A stretch of DNA of 64,000 nucleotides from Lucifuga dentata (lineage: Eukaryota; Chordata; Actinopteri; Ophidiiformes; Bythitidae). Positions 48,311-60,855 of this stretch are shown here, in pieces (positions within the stretch are counted from its first letter, which is position 1; each line of letters starts with the position of its first letter). Where the stretch lies: positions 1-64,000 of the forward strand of contig VXCM01002573.1 of NCBI GenBank assembly GCA_014773175.1, in the 5' to 3' direction. Made by a program: the position numbers and the translations under genes. The notes under the pieces are model-generated. The model saw only the letters and a program-made list of their open reading frames with translations, did no database searches and was not told the origin of the DNA.

Positions 48311-50791
48311 CCGCTAGCTATATCAAAGTTAACTGATAGCAACAAATGTTATGTTAGATGCCCAGCATGGAGCAAATTTACCACTGTTAAAGTGTAAGTA
48401 ACCTAAACCAACATATTAATATCCCATACACCTTCAAATTCATTATTCTGTCTGATCATTATTCTGTCTGACCTTCAAATTTATTATTCTGTCTGATGGT
48501 GAGATATTTCTTTATTTACTGGACAAAGGAATTGAAGATATTAAGGTCTCTAGAATGGCATAGTTTTTAACATGGTCTTTTACATGTCCAGGACACAGAA
48601 GAACATTTGGCTCAGTTTCAGGAAATGGCTACTGCAGTAGGTATTGCTTTTCTACTGATACTTTCCTATCTTTCAAACAGTATGTCAACTGTACAGAAAT
48701 ATGTTCTATATTCAGATCCTCTCGCTTTTCTCTGACCCTGTCTTTATCAAAGCGCAAGTCTATCAATGAATACAACACGTTTGAGAACGTGTCAGCTATC
48801 CTGCCCTTGATATATGAATGGGTTCTCTTGCAGTGTAAGACTGATCGAGGAACAAGAAGGAAAATAAGCAGAGAAAAGGATGATTTAACTAAAGAGGAGT
48901 GCTAGAACTGGCAATATACCAGCATTGTTCACTGATATGACCGAGAGTAAAAAGAATGATGAAATGAATATGTGCAATGGATCTTGTGAGTGGGAGGAAG
49001 AGGGAGGCAGAAGAAGCAGTAGATCAGAAAAAGTCAAGAAAAATTTAGGTCATCTGCCTCTGAAAGAATCAATCCTGAACCTAAAGTGTCAAAGAGAAGC
49101 AGAGAGGGGATTCTAACTTGGAACCTATCCCACTGACAACATACGAGAAAAGCAGAGAGTGTGAGTGAGAGAGGTGTTCTGGCCCATTTGGGAGGTTGAG
49201 ACATGATATGTCTTCCAATCTGCGTCTTCTTTGGATATGTCTAAAGAAACAGCCTTTACCTGGCTTGCACTTCTGACAGGTTCTTTTCTTTCTGTCTTGT
49301 TTTGTCTTTATTGTCTCTAAAGTCTCCAAGTTGAGAGAAGATGGAGGGAGCGATTGCAGGCCAAACCCTCTCAGGTGCTGCAGGCAGGGTAGAACTTTTG
49401 ACTGGGAAAACCAGTGCTTCTGCAAAAATAGAATTTCAATCATGGCAGAGGGTGTGTGTCTTCCTTGGATCAATGAATATATTGATGCACTGAGAGTGTT
49501 TGGCCACTTAAGTCATTACAACTACTGACAGCATGTGGGAGGAAACCAGGTTTGACCCTCATACAGGAAAATGCATTTCAGTCACTTCCAAAGTAAAAGC
49601 CATTTGGAAATGTGAAATTGATTCGTTTACTCCTCTGGGGTTATTTTGGAAAAAGAACATTGCTGTTCTATGTGTCCTTGAATGAGATATATTTCATATA
49701 ATGTAAGAAATGCATATTTAATCGTATCTTTTAAAGATTTACTTCAGCATGTTTTCAGAAGGCTGATTTAAGGTGTGCACAGTTTTAATACTCTAAGAGA
49801 AAATTCCCATTTTTTTTTTCTTTTTGACTTTGACATACAGTAAGTGACATTGAGCAGCCCTTTCCCACCTTCATGAAAAGTCGCCTACCTCTCTCAGACC
49901 AAATTGCTTGATGGATTGAAGTCTGCATGTAATTGGATGCAATCACTTTGTCCCCCCTCCCTTTTCTCTCTTGCATTCTAATGAGCTCTTAATGGGTCCT
50001 TGATTAGAAAAAGGCATGAAAACAGCTGTCAAGGCTGGCTAGGAAATGATGAATCATCTAAGAGAATTTGTTGTCCATTAAGGTCTATTCTGGGCTCAAT
50101 CACCAGTTGGAGAGGAGATGAAAAAAAAAAGTTACATAATATTTGTTTCCAACAAGACAAATCTCTGAGGAATAATGACTGAGTCTTGATTCTGTCTGAT
50201 AGTGGCTGAGCATTGAAAAGAACTGTGTCAAGAGCTTTTAAAACATAATAGAGTTAAGGTAATACCCACTGGGAGTGCTGCTCATGACTCAAAATTCATG
50301 TAGAAAATTAGCACTGACATTGATTTATTGCACCAAAACAAGTGTGTATGGTGTGTTATATAATGGCCAAAAAAAGCATGTCTGAATTACTCAGCCTGAG
50401 AAAGACATGACTGTGTACTTTTGCTCAAAGGCACAACAGGGGGGATGAAATATAAGAAAAAATCTCACTGAGAATGACAGAAATGTCAGAAGATGCAATT
50501 AGCTATAGGACAACTTATATTTATTGCTAGAGGTGCAAATAAAATTATATTACAGCTGGATACAAAACATGAATTGATGATCAATGTGATGTTGGCAATG
50601 ATTAAACATGCTTTTCCTTCATCTCCTGACCTCAGTCTTATGCAGCCTCATATTTATTGTAAATACAACCTTCCTTTACAATCAGCTGCAACATTCAATG
50701 GAAAAAAAAACAAGAAATATACTCATTTACAAGTAAAAGTCCTGCATTCCAAATTCTATATTAAAGAAAAGTATTAGCAGTATTGAATTCA
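48311..50791. other. intergenic, no gene seen
   Basis: Open frames (for example 48925-49116, 49081-49473 on the minus strand, 50493-50777) show no known domain. A short tandem 'cattattctgtctga' repeat lies at about 48441-48495. Confidence 0.5.
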
Positions 50792-50799
50792 GTACTCAC

Positions 50800-51495
50800 C
50801 AGGGTCAGATTGGCCAGTTGGACTTTTCCCAGTGGGCAGCAGCCATTGGTGGGCCGGCTGGTGGCCTTTGCACTATCAGGCAGGAAGGTGAGAACCCAGA
50901 AGCAGAGACTGACTCACGGGTAAGATGACAAGAAACTAACTGTTTATTCTGTGCATAGAGGTATATCCACAGGCAGCAGCGAAGTCCAAAAAACAGGCGA
51001 TGATCATATACAAGAAGCAAGTAAACAAGCAAACAAACACCAAGGCGGGATAGGCAAGGTCAGAGTCCGTAAACAGGCAGAACAAATCCGGTACACAAAC
51101 TAACTGATCAGAGAAACACGATAACGGCGGGACTGACAGTGACAAGCACAGTACAATCTGTCAACACTAACTGCAGAATCAGGATTTAAATAGTGCGGGG
51201 AAGAACAGGGGAAGGAAGGCGCCGAAGCTGAAGGCAGAGAACGGGTGCCCCTAGTGTACGGGAGGAGAGAGTGCAGAAGTGGATGGAGTAGTGACATGCA
51301 CTGCACAATATAATATTAATTAAAATTAACTTAAACTAAGCAAAATTTTTTTTTTCATACTTTTCTTGGTGCTTAGACAAAAAAATGGTTTTTAAAAAGA
51401 GAAAGGGTGGAGCAGAGAAACAGCGGACAATTATGGACTTAAGCACCAGCATCATTGGCATTTTTCACAAAAATGAGAATCCCAATCTGACCCTG
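50800..51495. mobile_element. hAT MITE (696 bp) with perfect 8-bp target-site duplication, interrupted by an LTR
   Basis: The ends CAGGGTCAGATTGG and CCAATCTGACCCTG are perfect inverted repeats. GTACTCAC flanks both sides (50792-50799 and 51496-51503). It belongs to the same family as 45338-45527. Removing the nested LTR at 50874-51296 brings the length down to about 270 bases. Confidence 0.9.
50874..51296 (-). mobile_element. solo LTR nested in the hAT MITE, 5-bp target-site duplication
   Basis: Read on the minus strand, this 423-base unit begins TGTCACTAC and ends CCTGATA, close to the usual TGTCA...TGACA ends of LTRs. It contains a TATA-like 'actatttaaat' followed downstream by AATAAA, as expected for an LTR promoter and polyadenylation site. 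TGCAC flanks it on both sides (50869-50873 and 51297-51301). No internal retroviral-type genes are present, so it is a solo LTR left by recombination. A Gypsy-like origin is suggested by general resemblance only. Confidence 0.8.
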
Positions 51496-51503
51496 GTACT
51501 CAC

Positions 51504-52640
51504 TGTGAAGACTGACTGGTCCCCATCTATGTTAAATTATTATTAGGGTCTCTTATTTTGGAGAGTTTGGAGTAAATTTCCAAATTTGGAGACATGGGGT
51601 ATTACCCAATATTTTGGGGTATTTTCGCATGTTCATCAGTTAAAGGATTACATGCATTACTAGATTTTTTTTTAATCACCTTCTCTTAGAATGTCTTAAA
51701 TGAACTGAGCTAAAACAAGGCTGAAAGTCAAGGTTTTTACCAGACCAATGCACTTTTGAATGTTTTATAAGCTTTAATATCTTATTCTGCAAAGTAATGA
51801 GTAACTACAGGTGTGAAATAAATATGGTGGAGTTAAAGAATAATATTTCCTTCTGAAATGTTGCACAAAATAAAAATGTCAAAGTATTTTTTTGTATCTT
51901 GACAAAAATGTATATGCTCCACCTCTGATTCAGTTATTTTATGGCTGGTTTCCATAAATACTGAATCAACATTTTGGATACAAGCAGTCAGCAAATCATA
52001 CCTGTAAATCCTTCCAAACTGTTAATCATTTAATCCTTTACTTTTTACTTCTGCATTCAATGTGAACATGTCATAAACATTAACAGTGTGATATGGTAAA
52101 CAGAAGAACAGCCAACAAGCAGTAAATATTTTCTTGCACTCATGCCAACTTATCAGCTTTTATTCATAATTAATACAAGTAGAAGCAAAGAGCAAGCATG
52201 AATTGTGAATAAGCTTAAATTATGTATAAAACTTGATAAGTCATTCTGGATGTGTGACAAATATTTAGTACTTGCAGGCTTCCTGGACATGTTTCACCTG
52301 GTACACATGCACACTCATTATTTCCGTTGTGCTTCAGGTAGTCTGGGAAAGTGCAGCCAGCTTGATTTGCATTAGTGGTCTAAATAAATCAGGCACCAAA
52401 CTGAAGGAAGTGTACATTAGTGGGTGGTAATGTTTAATGCACGTCTTACAGTATTCTACAAAAAAAAAAAAAAAAAAAATCCTTTCCAGACACAAGCAAA
52501 ACACTGTGATCTACAGAAATTTTCTCATAAAATAATCTGTGGGGTGAGCAAAATTTCTTGTAATTGTCATAAAAATCTAAAACACTATAATAACCAGTAA
52601 GAAGTAACACATTAGAAATTCAAGTTAATGGTGCTTAAAA
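51504..52640. other. intergenic, no gene seen
   Basis: Non-coding AT-rich DNA with an A run at 52460-52479. Confidence 0.55.
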
Positions 52641-52960
52641 CGACAGTGGTAAAAGGTAGTGAACCCTTTGGAATTACTTGGATCTCTGCATTAATTATCA
52701 TGTTCTTATCTTCCTTTGTGCCATAATAATTGACAAACTGATAAACTACATCAATTGTACTTTTATGTCTCTTTAACCCTTGTATTTAATGCCTAGTAGA
52801 ACCTCCTTTAACAAAAATAATCTCCACCAAATGTTTCTTTTAGCTGCTGCTCAGACATGCAACAATGAGGAGGAATTTTAGACCATTCTTGCCTTCAGGT
52901 CATCAATGCTTCTGGGACTTCTGGCACAAACAGCTCGCTTCCGGTCAATCTACAAACAGT
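52641..52960 (-). mobile_element. Tc1/mariner-type transposon fragment
   Basis: The stretch from 'aggtagtgaaccctttggaattac' to 'cagctcgcttccggtc' has the layout of a widespread fish Tc1-like element. It runs terminal sequence, then 'cctttaacaaaaataatctccaccaaatg', then 'acaatgaggaggaattttagaccattcttg', which in antisense is transposase-like coding sequence. It is heavily decayed and only one end is present. Confidence 0.6.
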
Positions 52961-55180
52961 ATGCACAAACAAGTACAATTTTTGGTTTTTGGTTTATTGT
53001 TAGTTTAGGCATAATTTTTTTTTTCTTTTTTTAATCATTTTGACTGACGTTTGATGAGAAATTAAGACATGTAAGTAACTGCAGGGCCGTTTTTTGGCAC
53101 AGACAACCCAAGCGGTTGGCTAGGGTGCCTACAGGTAAAGGTGGCGCCAAAGAGAAAGTTTTTTTTTTCTTTTTTGCCTATTTATTTTGTACTCCTGCAA
53201 CCTGTACTTGGTCCGTTGGTAAAATGGTATTCATTCATTTCACTAATACTGTAAGTCAATGCCGCAACACACACACACACACAGCTAACACAGTTTGGAG
53301 CTCATATTATCCTGAGAAGAGGTTCCCTGTCAACCAGTCTGAGACACAGCAGCACTACTTTAATGGTTAAACTTGTGTGAGTGGCTGTCACCGGCCGCAC
53401 GCACGCTTCCACAGAACGCCAAAGTATTTATACTTGGCACGTTGTCCGTTTCAATATATAATTCTCTGGAACAACACAGGACAGTACACAGAAAATACTC
53501 TGTAAAGCAGGAAGCAGACAGCGAAGTATTACACAACGACCTGCATATTTTCCAAACTTAACGGGCAACAGCAGCAGCCGGAGGAGTCTGAGCAGGTAAA
53601 ACTGCATTGTGCAGCTGGAAGAAGTAATAACAAGCAAAGTTGAAGTAATATATATAGATATATATATATAGATATATATATATATAGATATATAGATAGA
53701 TATATATACACAGTATAATGAGAAGATGACAGGCATCTGAGGCTCAAATTAGGAAGAGGAGAAAGCAAAAAAAGTTCAATGCAAAAGTACAGCAATATTT
53801 TTTATCTAGTGTTTATGGCATTGTCTAGCTAGCTAGCAGCTAGCTAATTTAATTAGCTGGATAAATGTTAGCCAATGACATGAACCTGTTTTAGTTTAGC
53901 ATCATTTACCACAACAGTAATTTCAACTTAGCATACTAGTTGTTTAGCATAAATGTACTTTAAGAAGTGTTATGTCGTTCAAGTAATAGATGTTTATAAT
54001 AAGGTTATTAGCATTTTGGTACAAAATCAGTGCAAAGTGTAGAAAGGAGACTACTGCAGGTCCTTTGTCCCTTCTACTATCAGACTGTCAAACATCATGT
54101 AATTGCAATGGGTTCTCTAATTTTTTCCTCCCACTATACATTATTTATTTTTTAATTCCGTTAATTTTAAAAGTTGACGTCTTAAAACAGGTACTCAAAC
54201 TAAAAAAATCACGACAATCCATTATGAAAGAATTTGTAATTTTTCATGATTCTAATTCAGCAATCTGCCTAATCAACTCTAACTCTAATTATTCTTATTA
54301 TTCTTATGATTCTTATCCTTGTTTTGGAAACAAACTGAAATAATTTGACAGATCTGATTTAGATTTTTTTTTTTTTTTTTTTTTACTTTAGACTCAATAG
54401 TAGACAAAATTGCTTATTAAGAATTAATCTAATTCTTGAAATAAGAAACAGTCTTCTTCTATTTGGGAAATGAATGTCTTCACAATCCAATCCACTTTTC
54501 AGACTTGTTTTTAGGCAGATGGTTCGCACTCTGAATGCCTCACTAAGAAAATCAAGACTAATTATTTTAAGAAAGAATCTAATATTCTAGTTCTTGTGGC
54601 ACTTGATAACATTATTGTCCTTCAATAAGAAAGGATCAATAATTGAATACCTGTGGTGAAAGGGCTAAAAACATGCCATTCTCTAAGTACTTTCAAGGAA
54701 ATACAACAGCGCCACCTTCTATAAGAAATCAAAGCAGTCTTCAATTGCAGCAAGAACTAATAAAGGTGCCCTCAGCTGCTTCATCCCCATAGTTATTCTT
54801 AGTTTGACAGTCACTGTTGATGAATGACGAGAAGAGAAGTTCTGGCAACTCCAGCTTGTACTGTGTGATCATATTCCAGAGGCAGGTGTGGCCACAAAAA
54901 GCTTATAAATAAACCCCCATCCTTCCACACAATGCTGTGGCCTTGAATGATGCTTTCACTAGCAGTCCTGTATGCTTTTAGCCCCACCCCAACACACACA
55001 CACAATTGCACAACCACAACAAAAGTGATCATTATAGTATAAAGTGGTGTTTCTTAATGTTTTTAGAGCGAGGAAGAATCAAAAGAAAACTTTTCAGAGG
55101 CGTACACACACATACACTGTACAATCTTAATGAACTCAGCTAGATGAAGCACCCTGTTTAATGAGACAGAACAGTGGACA
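52961..55180. other. intergenic, possible hAT-like sequence at 53083-53640
   Basis: At 53083 the sequence CAGGGCCGTTTTTTGG looks like a hAT end, but no partner end was found. Several CpG-containing segments and a CA repeat follow to about 53640. The rest is AT-rich and non-coding, with a T run at 54366-54384. Confidence 0.35.
53648..53709. repeat. (TA)n/(GATA)n compound microsatellite
   Basis: Alternating TA and GATA units. Open frames on the minus strand across it encode only Ile/Tyr/Ser repeats and are not genes. Confidence 0.95.
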
Positions 55181-55215
55181 CATTCCAGGAACTAATCAAA
55201 GATCACTATAAAAAG
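55181..55215 (+). promoter_or_regulatory. myom3: candidate muscle-type promoter for myom3 (M-CAT plus TATA)
   Basis: CATTCCA (55181-55187) matches the M-CAT site bound by TEAD factors. TATAAAAAG (55207-55215) follows about 20 bases later. A full MEF2-type site TTATAAATAA lies upstream at 54903-54912. A possible first-exon donor (GGAG|GTAAAG) follows at 55270. The spacing is promoter-like and faces myom3, whose first coding exon has a splice acceptor and so needs an upstream non-coding exon. There is no transcript evidence. Confidence 0.25.
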
Positions 55216-55270
55216 AGATGGGGGAAGGAGTACGGGGGGATCAAAGACGAGAGGGAAGTGAAACTAGGAG

Positions 55271-57152
55271 GTAAAGAATTAATGGGAGAGTAGAATGAAA
55301 GAGGAAAGAGAAGAGGAGAAGAGAAGAATCAGATGGGCATGTCTCAGGTGTTGCTACAGCCATTATTAACCTTTTCCTTTTTTTTTTTTTTTTTAAGGAG
55401 TCCAAGGCCAGATTTTTAATAAGAAAGAAGCAGATGGTTTGAGTCTTGTGAGTGTGCTGAATCTATTTAATGGCTGACACCTAACTTAACTTAACAGCTG
55501 ACTTGCTCATTTTCATCCTTGTTTATTCCTGATGCCCTCTTTCTCTCTCTCCCTCCATTTTTTTTCCATCCCCATGCTTTTCCTGCCTTCAAGTTTGTAT
55601 TCTGGTGGGATAATGCCAATAGAGCTGAAATAAATATATATTTCTTTTACTGACGATTACTGAATGGACATTTGTAGTTCCACCACAGCCGCTTGTTCTC
55701 TTGAGGCCATTTCAGTATTCCTTTCGGCTGCTCAGGTCATCCTCTCCAGCCTTTGGGCTGTCACACATGGTAAGCATTGAGTGTTGGGCTGACCTGGGCG
55801 TTCCATTATTGTGTATTGGGAGCTGAGCAGTGACTCCTAACATCGTGCCATGCCACCTTGGTGCCGCACTGCGCTCAGATTCTCCATTTTGATGCTCAAA
55901 GTTCAATCAAACTCTATTTTGACCTTTCTGACACTGACCTTTCCAACATGCGACCAATCAGAGAACAGCTGTAAGCAGAAGCACCACAGCACTGGAGGAG
56001 AAGCTCTGTAGAGCAGTTTAGAATGGTGACTCAACATTTGCTGTTTTTTTGCTTTTCTTCTCCAAATGAGAAGAAGAGCCAGAGCCTTCTTTGTTGCAAT
56101 GTCAATGTTGCTACCCGATATGACCCCGAAACCCAATTTGGACCACAGATGTGCAAAGATAGCCCATGGTTACATCAATATGTCATTAGCAATGAGCACT
56201 TCCTGTCAGCACTTGGTTGAGTGATGCTGCTCAGACTCCGCTCATGTACAAGCAGAGCACTGGATGCCGAGCTCAGCGACAATGCTCAATGCTTATCATG
56301 TGAAACTGGCCTTATTGTGTCATCTTTTAGCTGCTTGTCTGCAGAACTGTCTGTAAATCAGTCTGGCTGTGGGTGAGCTATGTGTGTGTGGTAAGGATAT
56401 GGGAATCTGTAAAAGCTGTGTGTCCATTTAGTAGTGAGAGTGGTTTACAGTTTAGTTGATGTGTGTGTATATACAGGGGATGTGTCATTGGTCTATATTT
56501 ACCAACTTAAGAATGAGACAGCTTTGTGTCATTCACATTCTTGGCACTGAAGGACACTTTGTGCCCAGGGTCACCCTCACTTCATCACCAAGAGAGACAG
56601 CTGATAGAGAGAAAGTCAAGCAGACAGACGGCAAGAAGTGATACAGAGAGGTGAAACTACAAGACTGACGAGCTGATTATTTGGCTGAGACAGTAATCAA
56701 AGAGAGAGAGAGAGAGAGAGAGAAAGAAAGATCTGCGAGACCCAGTGGATTTCACCCATTCCTTTAAGGACAAGCGTGAGTGAGCTTTTCTTAATTCAGC
56801 CTTAATCCTGGGTTTTATCATTCACTGCCTTCATAGAGAATTTTTTTTGTGTTAGTAGGCAAAATCAAAAACTGATTATGGATGCTGTATTGACATTTTT
56901 TTCTGTCTGCGTAATGTATGGTGATATCTCTTGAATAGTGACAAGGACTGCACATAACTTGTTTATGTTGCATTGTGGGAAAATTTGACTCAATTATATA
57001 GCGTGTGAAAAAACATCAGACAGTCCTAAACTTGTTCAAACTCACAAAAAAAAAAAAAAAAAAANAAAAAAAAAAAAAAAAAAGATTTCAGACAACATAT
57101 CATGCAGCTTTTTTTTTGCCTTTTGTACCGTTAAGACTAGGTATTAAAAGCT
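55271..57152. other. upstream region of myom3, no coding exon seen
   Basis: It may contain an alternative non-coding first exon ending near 56775 (AAGC|GTGAGT), after an (AG)n tract and a near-MEF2 site (CTATATTTAC, 56493). A poly-A seam with an N at 57065 is present. Confidence 0.35.
56700..56722. repeat. (AG)n microsatellite
   Basis: About 11 AG units. Confidence 0.9.
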
Positions 57153-57340
57153 TTAAAGAACCATACATGTGGTTTTTCATGTTTGAGCCCAATAAATACT
57201 ACCTGCATACCTGTTGCATTACTGCCAACCATTTTGCAAAGCATAAAACCATATTTTACTTTTCGTGTTATTTTATCAAATCTCCTAGTCTTTCAAAATC
57301 AAATGTTCAGGTGATACATCCACCTTAAAATTCTCCCTAA
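57153..57340. mobile_element. TTAA-target MITE, family copy B (left part only)
   Basis: It starts at TTAA 57153-57156 and runs through the family core TGAGCCCAATAAATACTACC. It keeps matching copy A to about 57340. No matching right end was found, so it is truncated. Confidence 0.7.
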
Positions 57341-59226
57341 AAGTAATGCATTATCGTATGGCTTTTGTTGATCTATTTTGGTTCACTTCAAATTTTTCTG
57401 TTTTTAACAATTCCTTCACTGATGTGGACTTGATCTTGACCTTAGAGGATTTAATCATCCTCAATAAATATAAAACCACAACATTAAGCCTTAATGTTGC
57501 ATAAATGCAGTCTACTCTTCTACAGTTCTCCTGCATAAAACTTGCAATTGTTATTCAGTCATTGTCTTGTCATAGAGGTTTCTTCTCTCCTGTTGTTTCT
57601 CTTGAGACTCTGCTTGTTTATCCAGCTTGTTGAACTTCTTAATGATCTCATCTTTTGATGGCCTCAGTTGATGTAGCTTTTAATTACTCTCTCAAGATGA
57701 TAAAAAGCAAACTCCTGTCGTGTTTAGACAATTCTTCCCCTCTTCAGTGAGCAGAATATCAAAACATGTGCCCCATTGTTCCTCTGTTGTTTGCTTTCTG
57801 AAATCAGAGATGCAGAAACAGAGTTCTCATTTCATTCCAGTGTGTGTGAAAACTGCATATTGCATGGAAAAGGGCACTGCTTTGCTTCTGCTTCCTTCCC
57901 TCCAGGGGCCCAGGAGCTAGGCCAATACCAATGGACTGATCAATTTTAATGCGCCAGAGGTCGACCTTCTATTAACAATGTTCAAACAAACCTCTCCCTT
58001 TGCACAACAAAAGGCCACAAAAAAGCAACTGGGGAATCAGCTGGTCCCCCTCGCCCATTAGCCTGTTGGCCAACGTGCTGCTACTATTTCCACCATGTAA
58101 TTGAAGGAGATGAGAAGAAATAACACATTAGGGTTGTTTATGGTGCTAACACAGGTGGTTGCTAGTGGGAGTGGGTGAATGAAGCTATCACTCAGGCGCA
58201 ACCTGATTCTGTTTGTTGGGTGCATTCTGCATTCATTTCCCCAGAGCAGCCACATGATTAATGATGGGCAAGATGTGGGCAGCAGCATGGAGAACTTCAA
58301 CTGATGAGTTATTACTGGCACAACAGACCAGAAAGGGGTGATTCATTCAACAAGGGACTAAAACACACCCTTCTCCACACCTAAACCTGTCTCACTAGAC
58401 TAGAAAAGAGCTTTACAACACACATGGCATAAGTTCTTTTAAGGTACTTGATTCTTGGTTACTTGGTTCTTGGTTATTTGATTCAAGAATAAAATAACTG
58501 CAATTTTGCAGAATATGCTGACAAAGTGACTGCTGACATTAAGGAAAGCATGAAACCTGTCACTTTGACAGTGCTGAGGTTTCCTAAATTTAAAACTTTT
58601 CAGAAAAGCTACATATTAAAGGATAGCACCTATTTTAAAGTATATGCACTATAGAATTTCAGGTACTAATTTTCCTCTCCAAAGTGCATGAGTGACATTT
58701 GGGATCGAAACCCATTTATGGTAGATGTTTGGTGCGCCTTTGCAAATGGAAGTCAGAAGGTCAGAGTAGAAGTTTGATTGATGATTCCTTTGATCCAGCT
58801 GTAATTGCAGCAGATATTGATCCAGAAGCGTTATGTTATGAGTATCACCTGCTCCAATTTTACATGCACTTTGGTTGCTAATCCCAAGACACTTCAAGAT
58901 ATGAGATTTGTGTCCTTTTTAATCTATTAGAAAGTTAAATGGTGCAGTTAACATTCTGCATACACTTAGTGCCCCTTTTGTGCTCCATTACAATTCTCTG
59001 GAGATGAGTCTGGTAAACGATTTACAATTCTGCACCATCATATTGATATGCAATAACAACACTTTTCAATCTCAACAATGCAGAGTTCTAGGTATGTGAC
59101 TATAAATTATCTGATCAATATACAAGCACAGCACAAATAGTCGGGCCTCTTGCCGAAGCTTTTAAGTGTCATCGGTGTGAAGTGGACATTGATTTGGCAA
59201 CTCAGTACAAAAAAAAAAATGTAGCT
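57341..59226. other. intergenic, no gene seen
   Basis: The part 57900-58320 is free of repeats and looks more complex than its surroundings, but no exon with splice sites is recognised. Confidence 0.45.
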
Positions 59227-59834
59227 TTAAAGCACCATACCATTCCATTTTGCATGTTTGAGTCTAATATATTTAATTTCTATACACATACCATTACTGA
59301 CAATCATTTCCCAAAGCATACTACTGGAACAGTGAATTTAAAAAATGTTTTCCTACCTTCCAAACTGCCACTGGTTTCAGTTCATTCTGGTACACTACTA
59401 AAATCAACTTGTTGATACTTGAAGCATTCTTGGGATGGGTAATCCGTCATCGCGAACAAGACGTGTATTCAGGGTTTTTTTGGGTTTTTTTTAAGTTATG
59501 TAATTTTAGCGTTTAAGCGCAATAAAGCGCGGAGTGAATGTATGTCTCCACCAGGGAACATAATCCCCAAAGAAGACCTGCATTTATCGAAAAATTCAAA
59601 TGGCTGTGACTCCATAAGTAACTATTAACAGGCAAAACATTGATTTTTAAGGTGGGTTTATTGTTTGAATATTTGACTTTGAAAGATTAAGAGATTTTGA
59701 AAAATATCAGGAAAGCTGAAATGTGGTTTTATCCTTTGGGAAATGGTTGTCAGTAACATAACATGTATGAAAATTGAATATATTAGGCTCAAACATGCTT
59801 AAAATGGGCTCAAAATGGCCAGTATGTGCTTTAA
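59227..59834. mobile_element. TTAA-target MITE, family copy C
   Basis: TTAA lies at 59227-59230 and 59831-59834. The ends CTTTAAAGCAC and GTGCTTTAAG are near-perfect inverted repeats. 'tttgcatgtttgag' on the left mirrors 'ctcaaacatgc' on the right. The interior differs from copy A and is richer in CpG. It ends 130 bases before the first myom3 coding exon. Confidence 0.75.
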
Positions 59835-59963
59835 GTTGTTCCAGATAAGAGCTGTTGAATGCATATAAATATTATGGAGTCATGTCAAGGTACAGTGATT
59901 CCTGTTGTCTCTCTGCCTGCAACACCTCCACATCCTCACATCTCGTCTCTCCTCCCTCCACAG

Positions 59964-60091
59964 GTACCGGTTGGTGGGGTTACCATGGAAACCAGGATGG
60001 TGATGCAGCAAGAGAAGGAGGAGCAGTCGTCCCAGATGTCTCACAGCATGGAACTGTCCTCTCAGATCAAAAAGAAGATCTTCACTTCCAG
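59964..60091 (+). CDS. myom3: myomesin-3, first coding exon
   Basis: The exon follows the acceptor CTCCCTCCACAG and ends at TTCCAG|GTGCAA. The first 21 bases are 5'UTR. The ATG at 59985 sits in a strong context (TACCATGG) and opens 35 codons plus two bases. The peptide starts 'METRMVMQQEKEEQ' and continues with 'HSMELSSQIKKKIF' before a Ser-Ser-acidic stretch. This parallels the human MYOM3 N-terminus in order: Met-Glu start, Glu/Gln-rich run, HS..M.SS, basic triplet, Phe, SS-acidic, then ADY/ADF. The protein crosslinks thick filaments at the sarcomere M-band through Ig and FnIII domains, all of which lie beyond this window. The upstream 5'UTR exon is not certain. Confidence 0.75.
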
Positions 60092-60820
60092 GTGCAAACA
60101 TTCTGTTGTCTCATAGTGGAACAGAGTGCGGTAGCCATATTATTGATTTATTTTCTTCCTGTTGCTGAGGATGCAGACTCATTTTGAGTACATAAAATCA
60201 AATTCAGGGGAGTCCCATCAGAGGATAGCTGACAAGAGTATGGGTCGATGGCACACAGAAGGACAAAACATGATTTATTTGGTTTCAGCACCACTATTTT
60301 TGGTTTGAAAATTTAAAGTGACACCCTTCAGATCACAAACATCTTCCTTTCATCTTTAGGAAAACATTACATTTGATATTTTCTGGCTAAAAACAAATAC
60401 TATAAATGTGTTGTCAGTATTAGTTTGATAGGTTCTACCTCCAATATCAGAACATGATATCTTTTCAAAAACAAGACAAAGGTTTTACCAGTGAGGAGAG
60501 ATGATTCTTTTTTTTCCCCCCCAGTGTATCCTGTTTCAGGTATTTTTGTAGATATATATCACGTGATACAAGACAAAATAAGGTCAATTGCTGCAATGCT
60601 ATCAAGAAAATGACACTTGATTCTACAGAATTCATTAAAAAAACAAAACAATTATATTGTAACCCAATGAAGTATTTTCAACCCTTCAGATCCAATAGCT
60701 TTAGGGCTGATTTTTTTTTTTTTTTTTTTTNTTTTCTGTCTGCATATATAGTTGTGGTATATGCCAAGATTGGCACAACCATTTTTTATATATATGCCAA
60801 GAGCTGATTTACTTCATAGC

Positions 60821-60855
60821 TCACACGCACACACACACATACACACACACACACA
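60821..60855. repeat. (CA)n microsatellite
   Basis: Interrupted CA repeat in the myom3 intron. Confidence 0.9.

Noticed and set aside
49081..49473. 130-codon minus-strand frame
   Set aside because: No domain or splice context, and a competing frame is open on the other strand.
53428..53795. Minus-strand frames rich in Ile, Tyr and Ser
   Set aside because: Translation of a (TA)n/(GATA)n microsatellite.
58649..58897. Overlapping frames on both strands in 58649-58897
   Set aside because: Considered as a possible conserved exon, but no acceptor/donor pair fits and no family is recognised.
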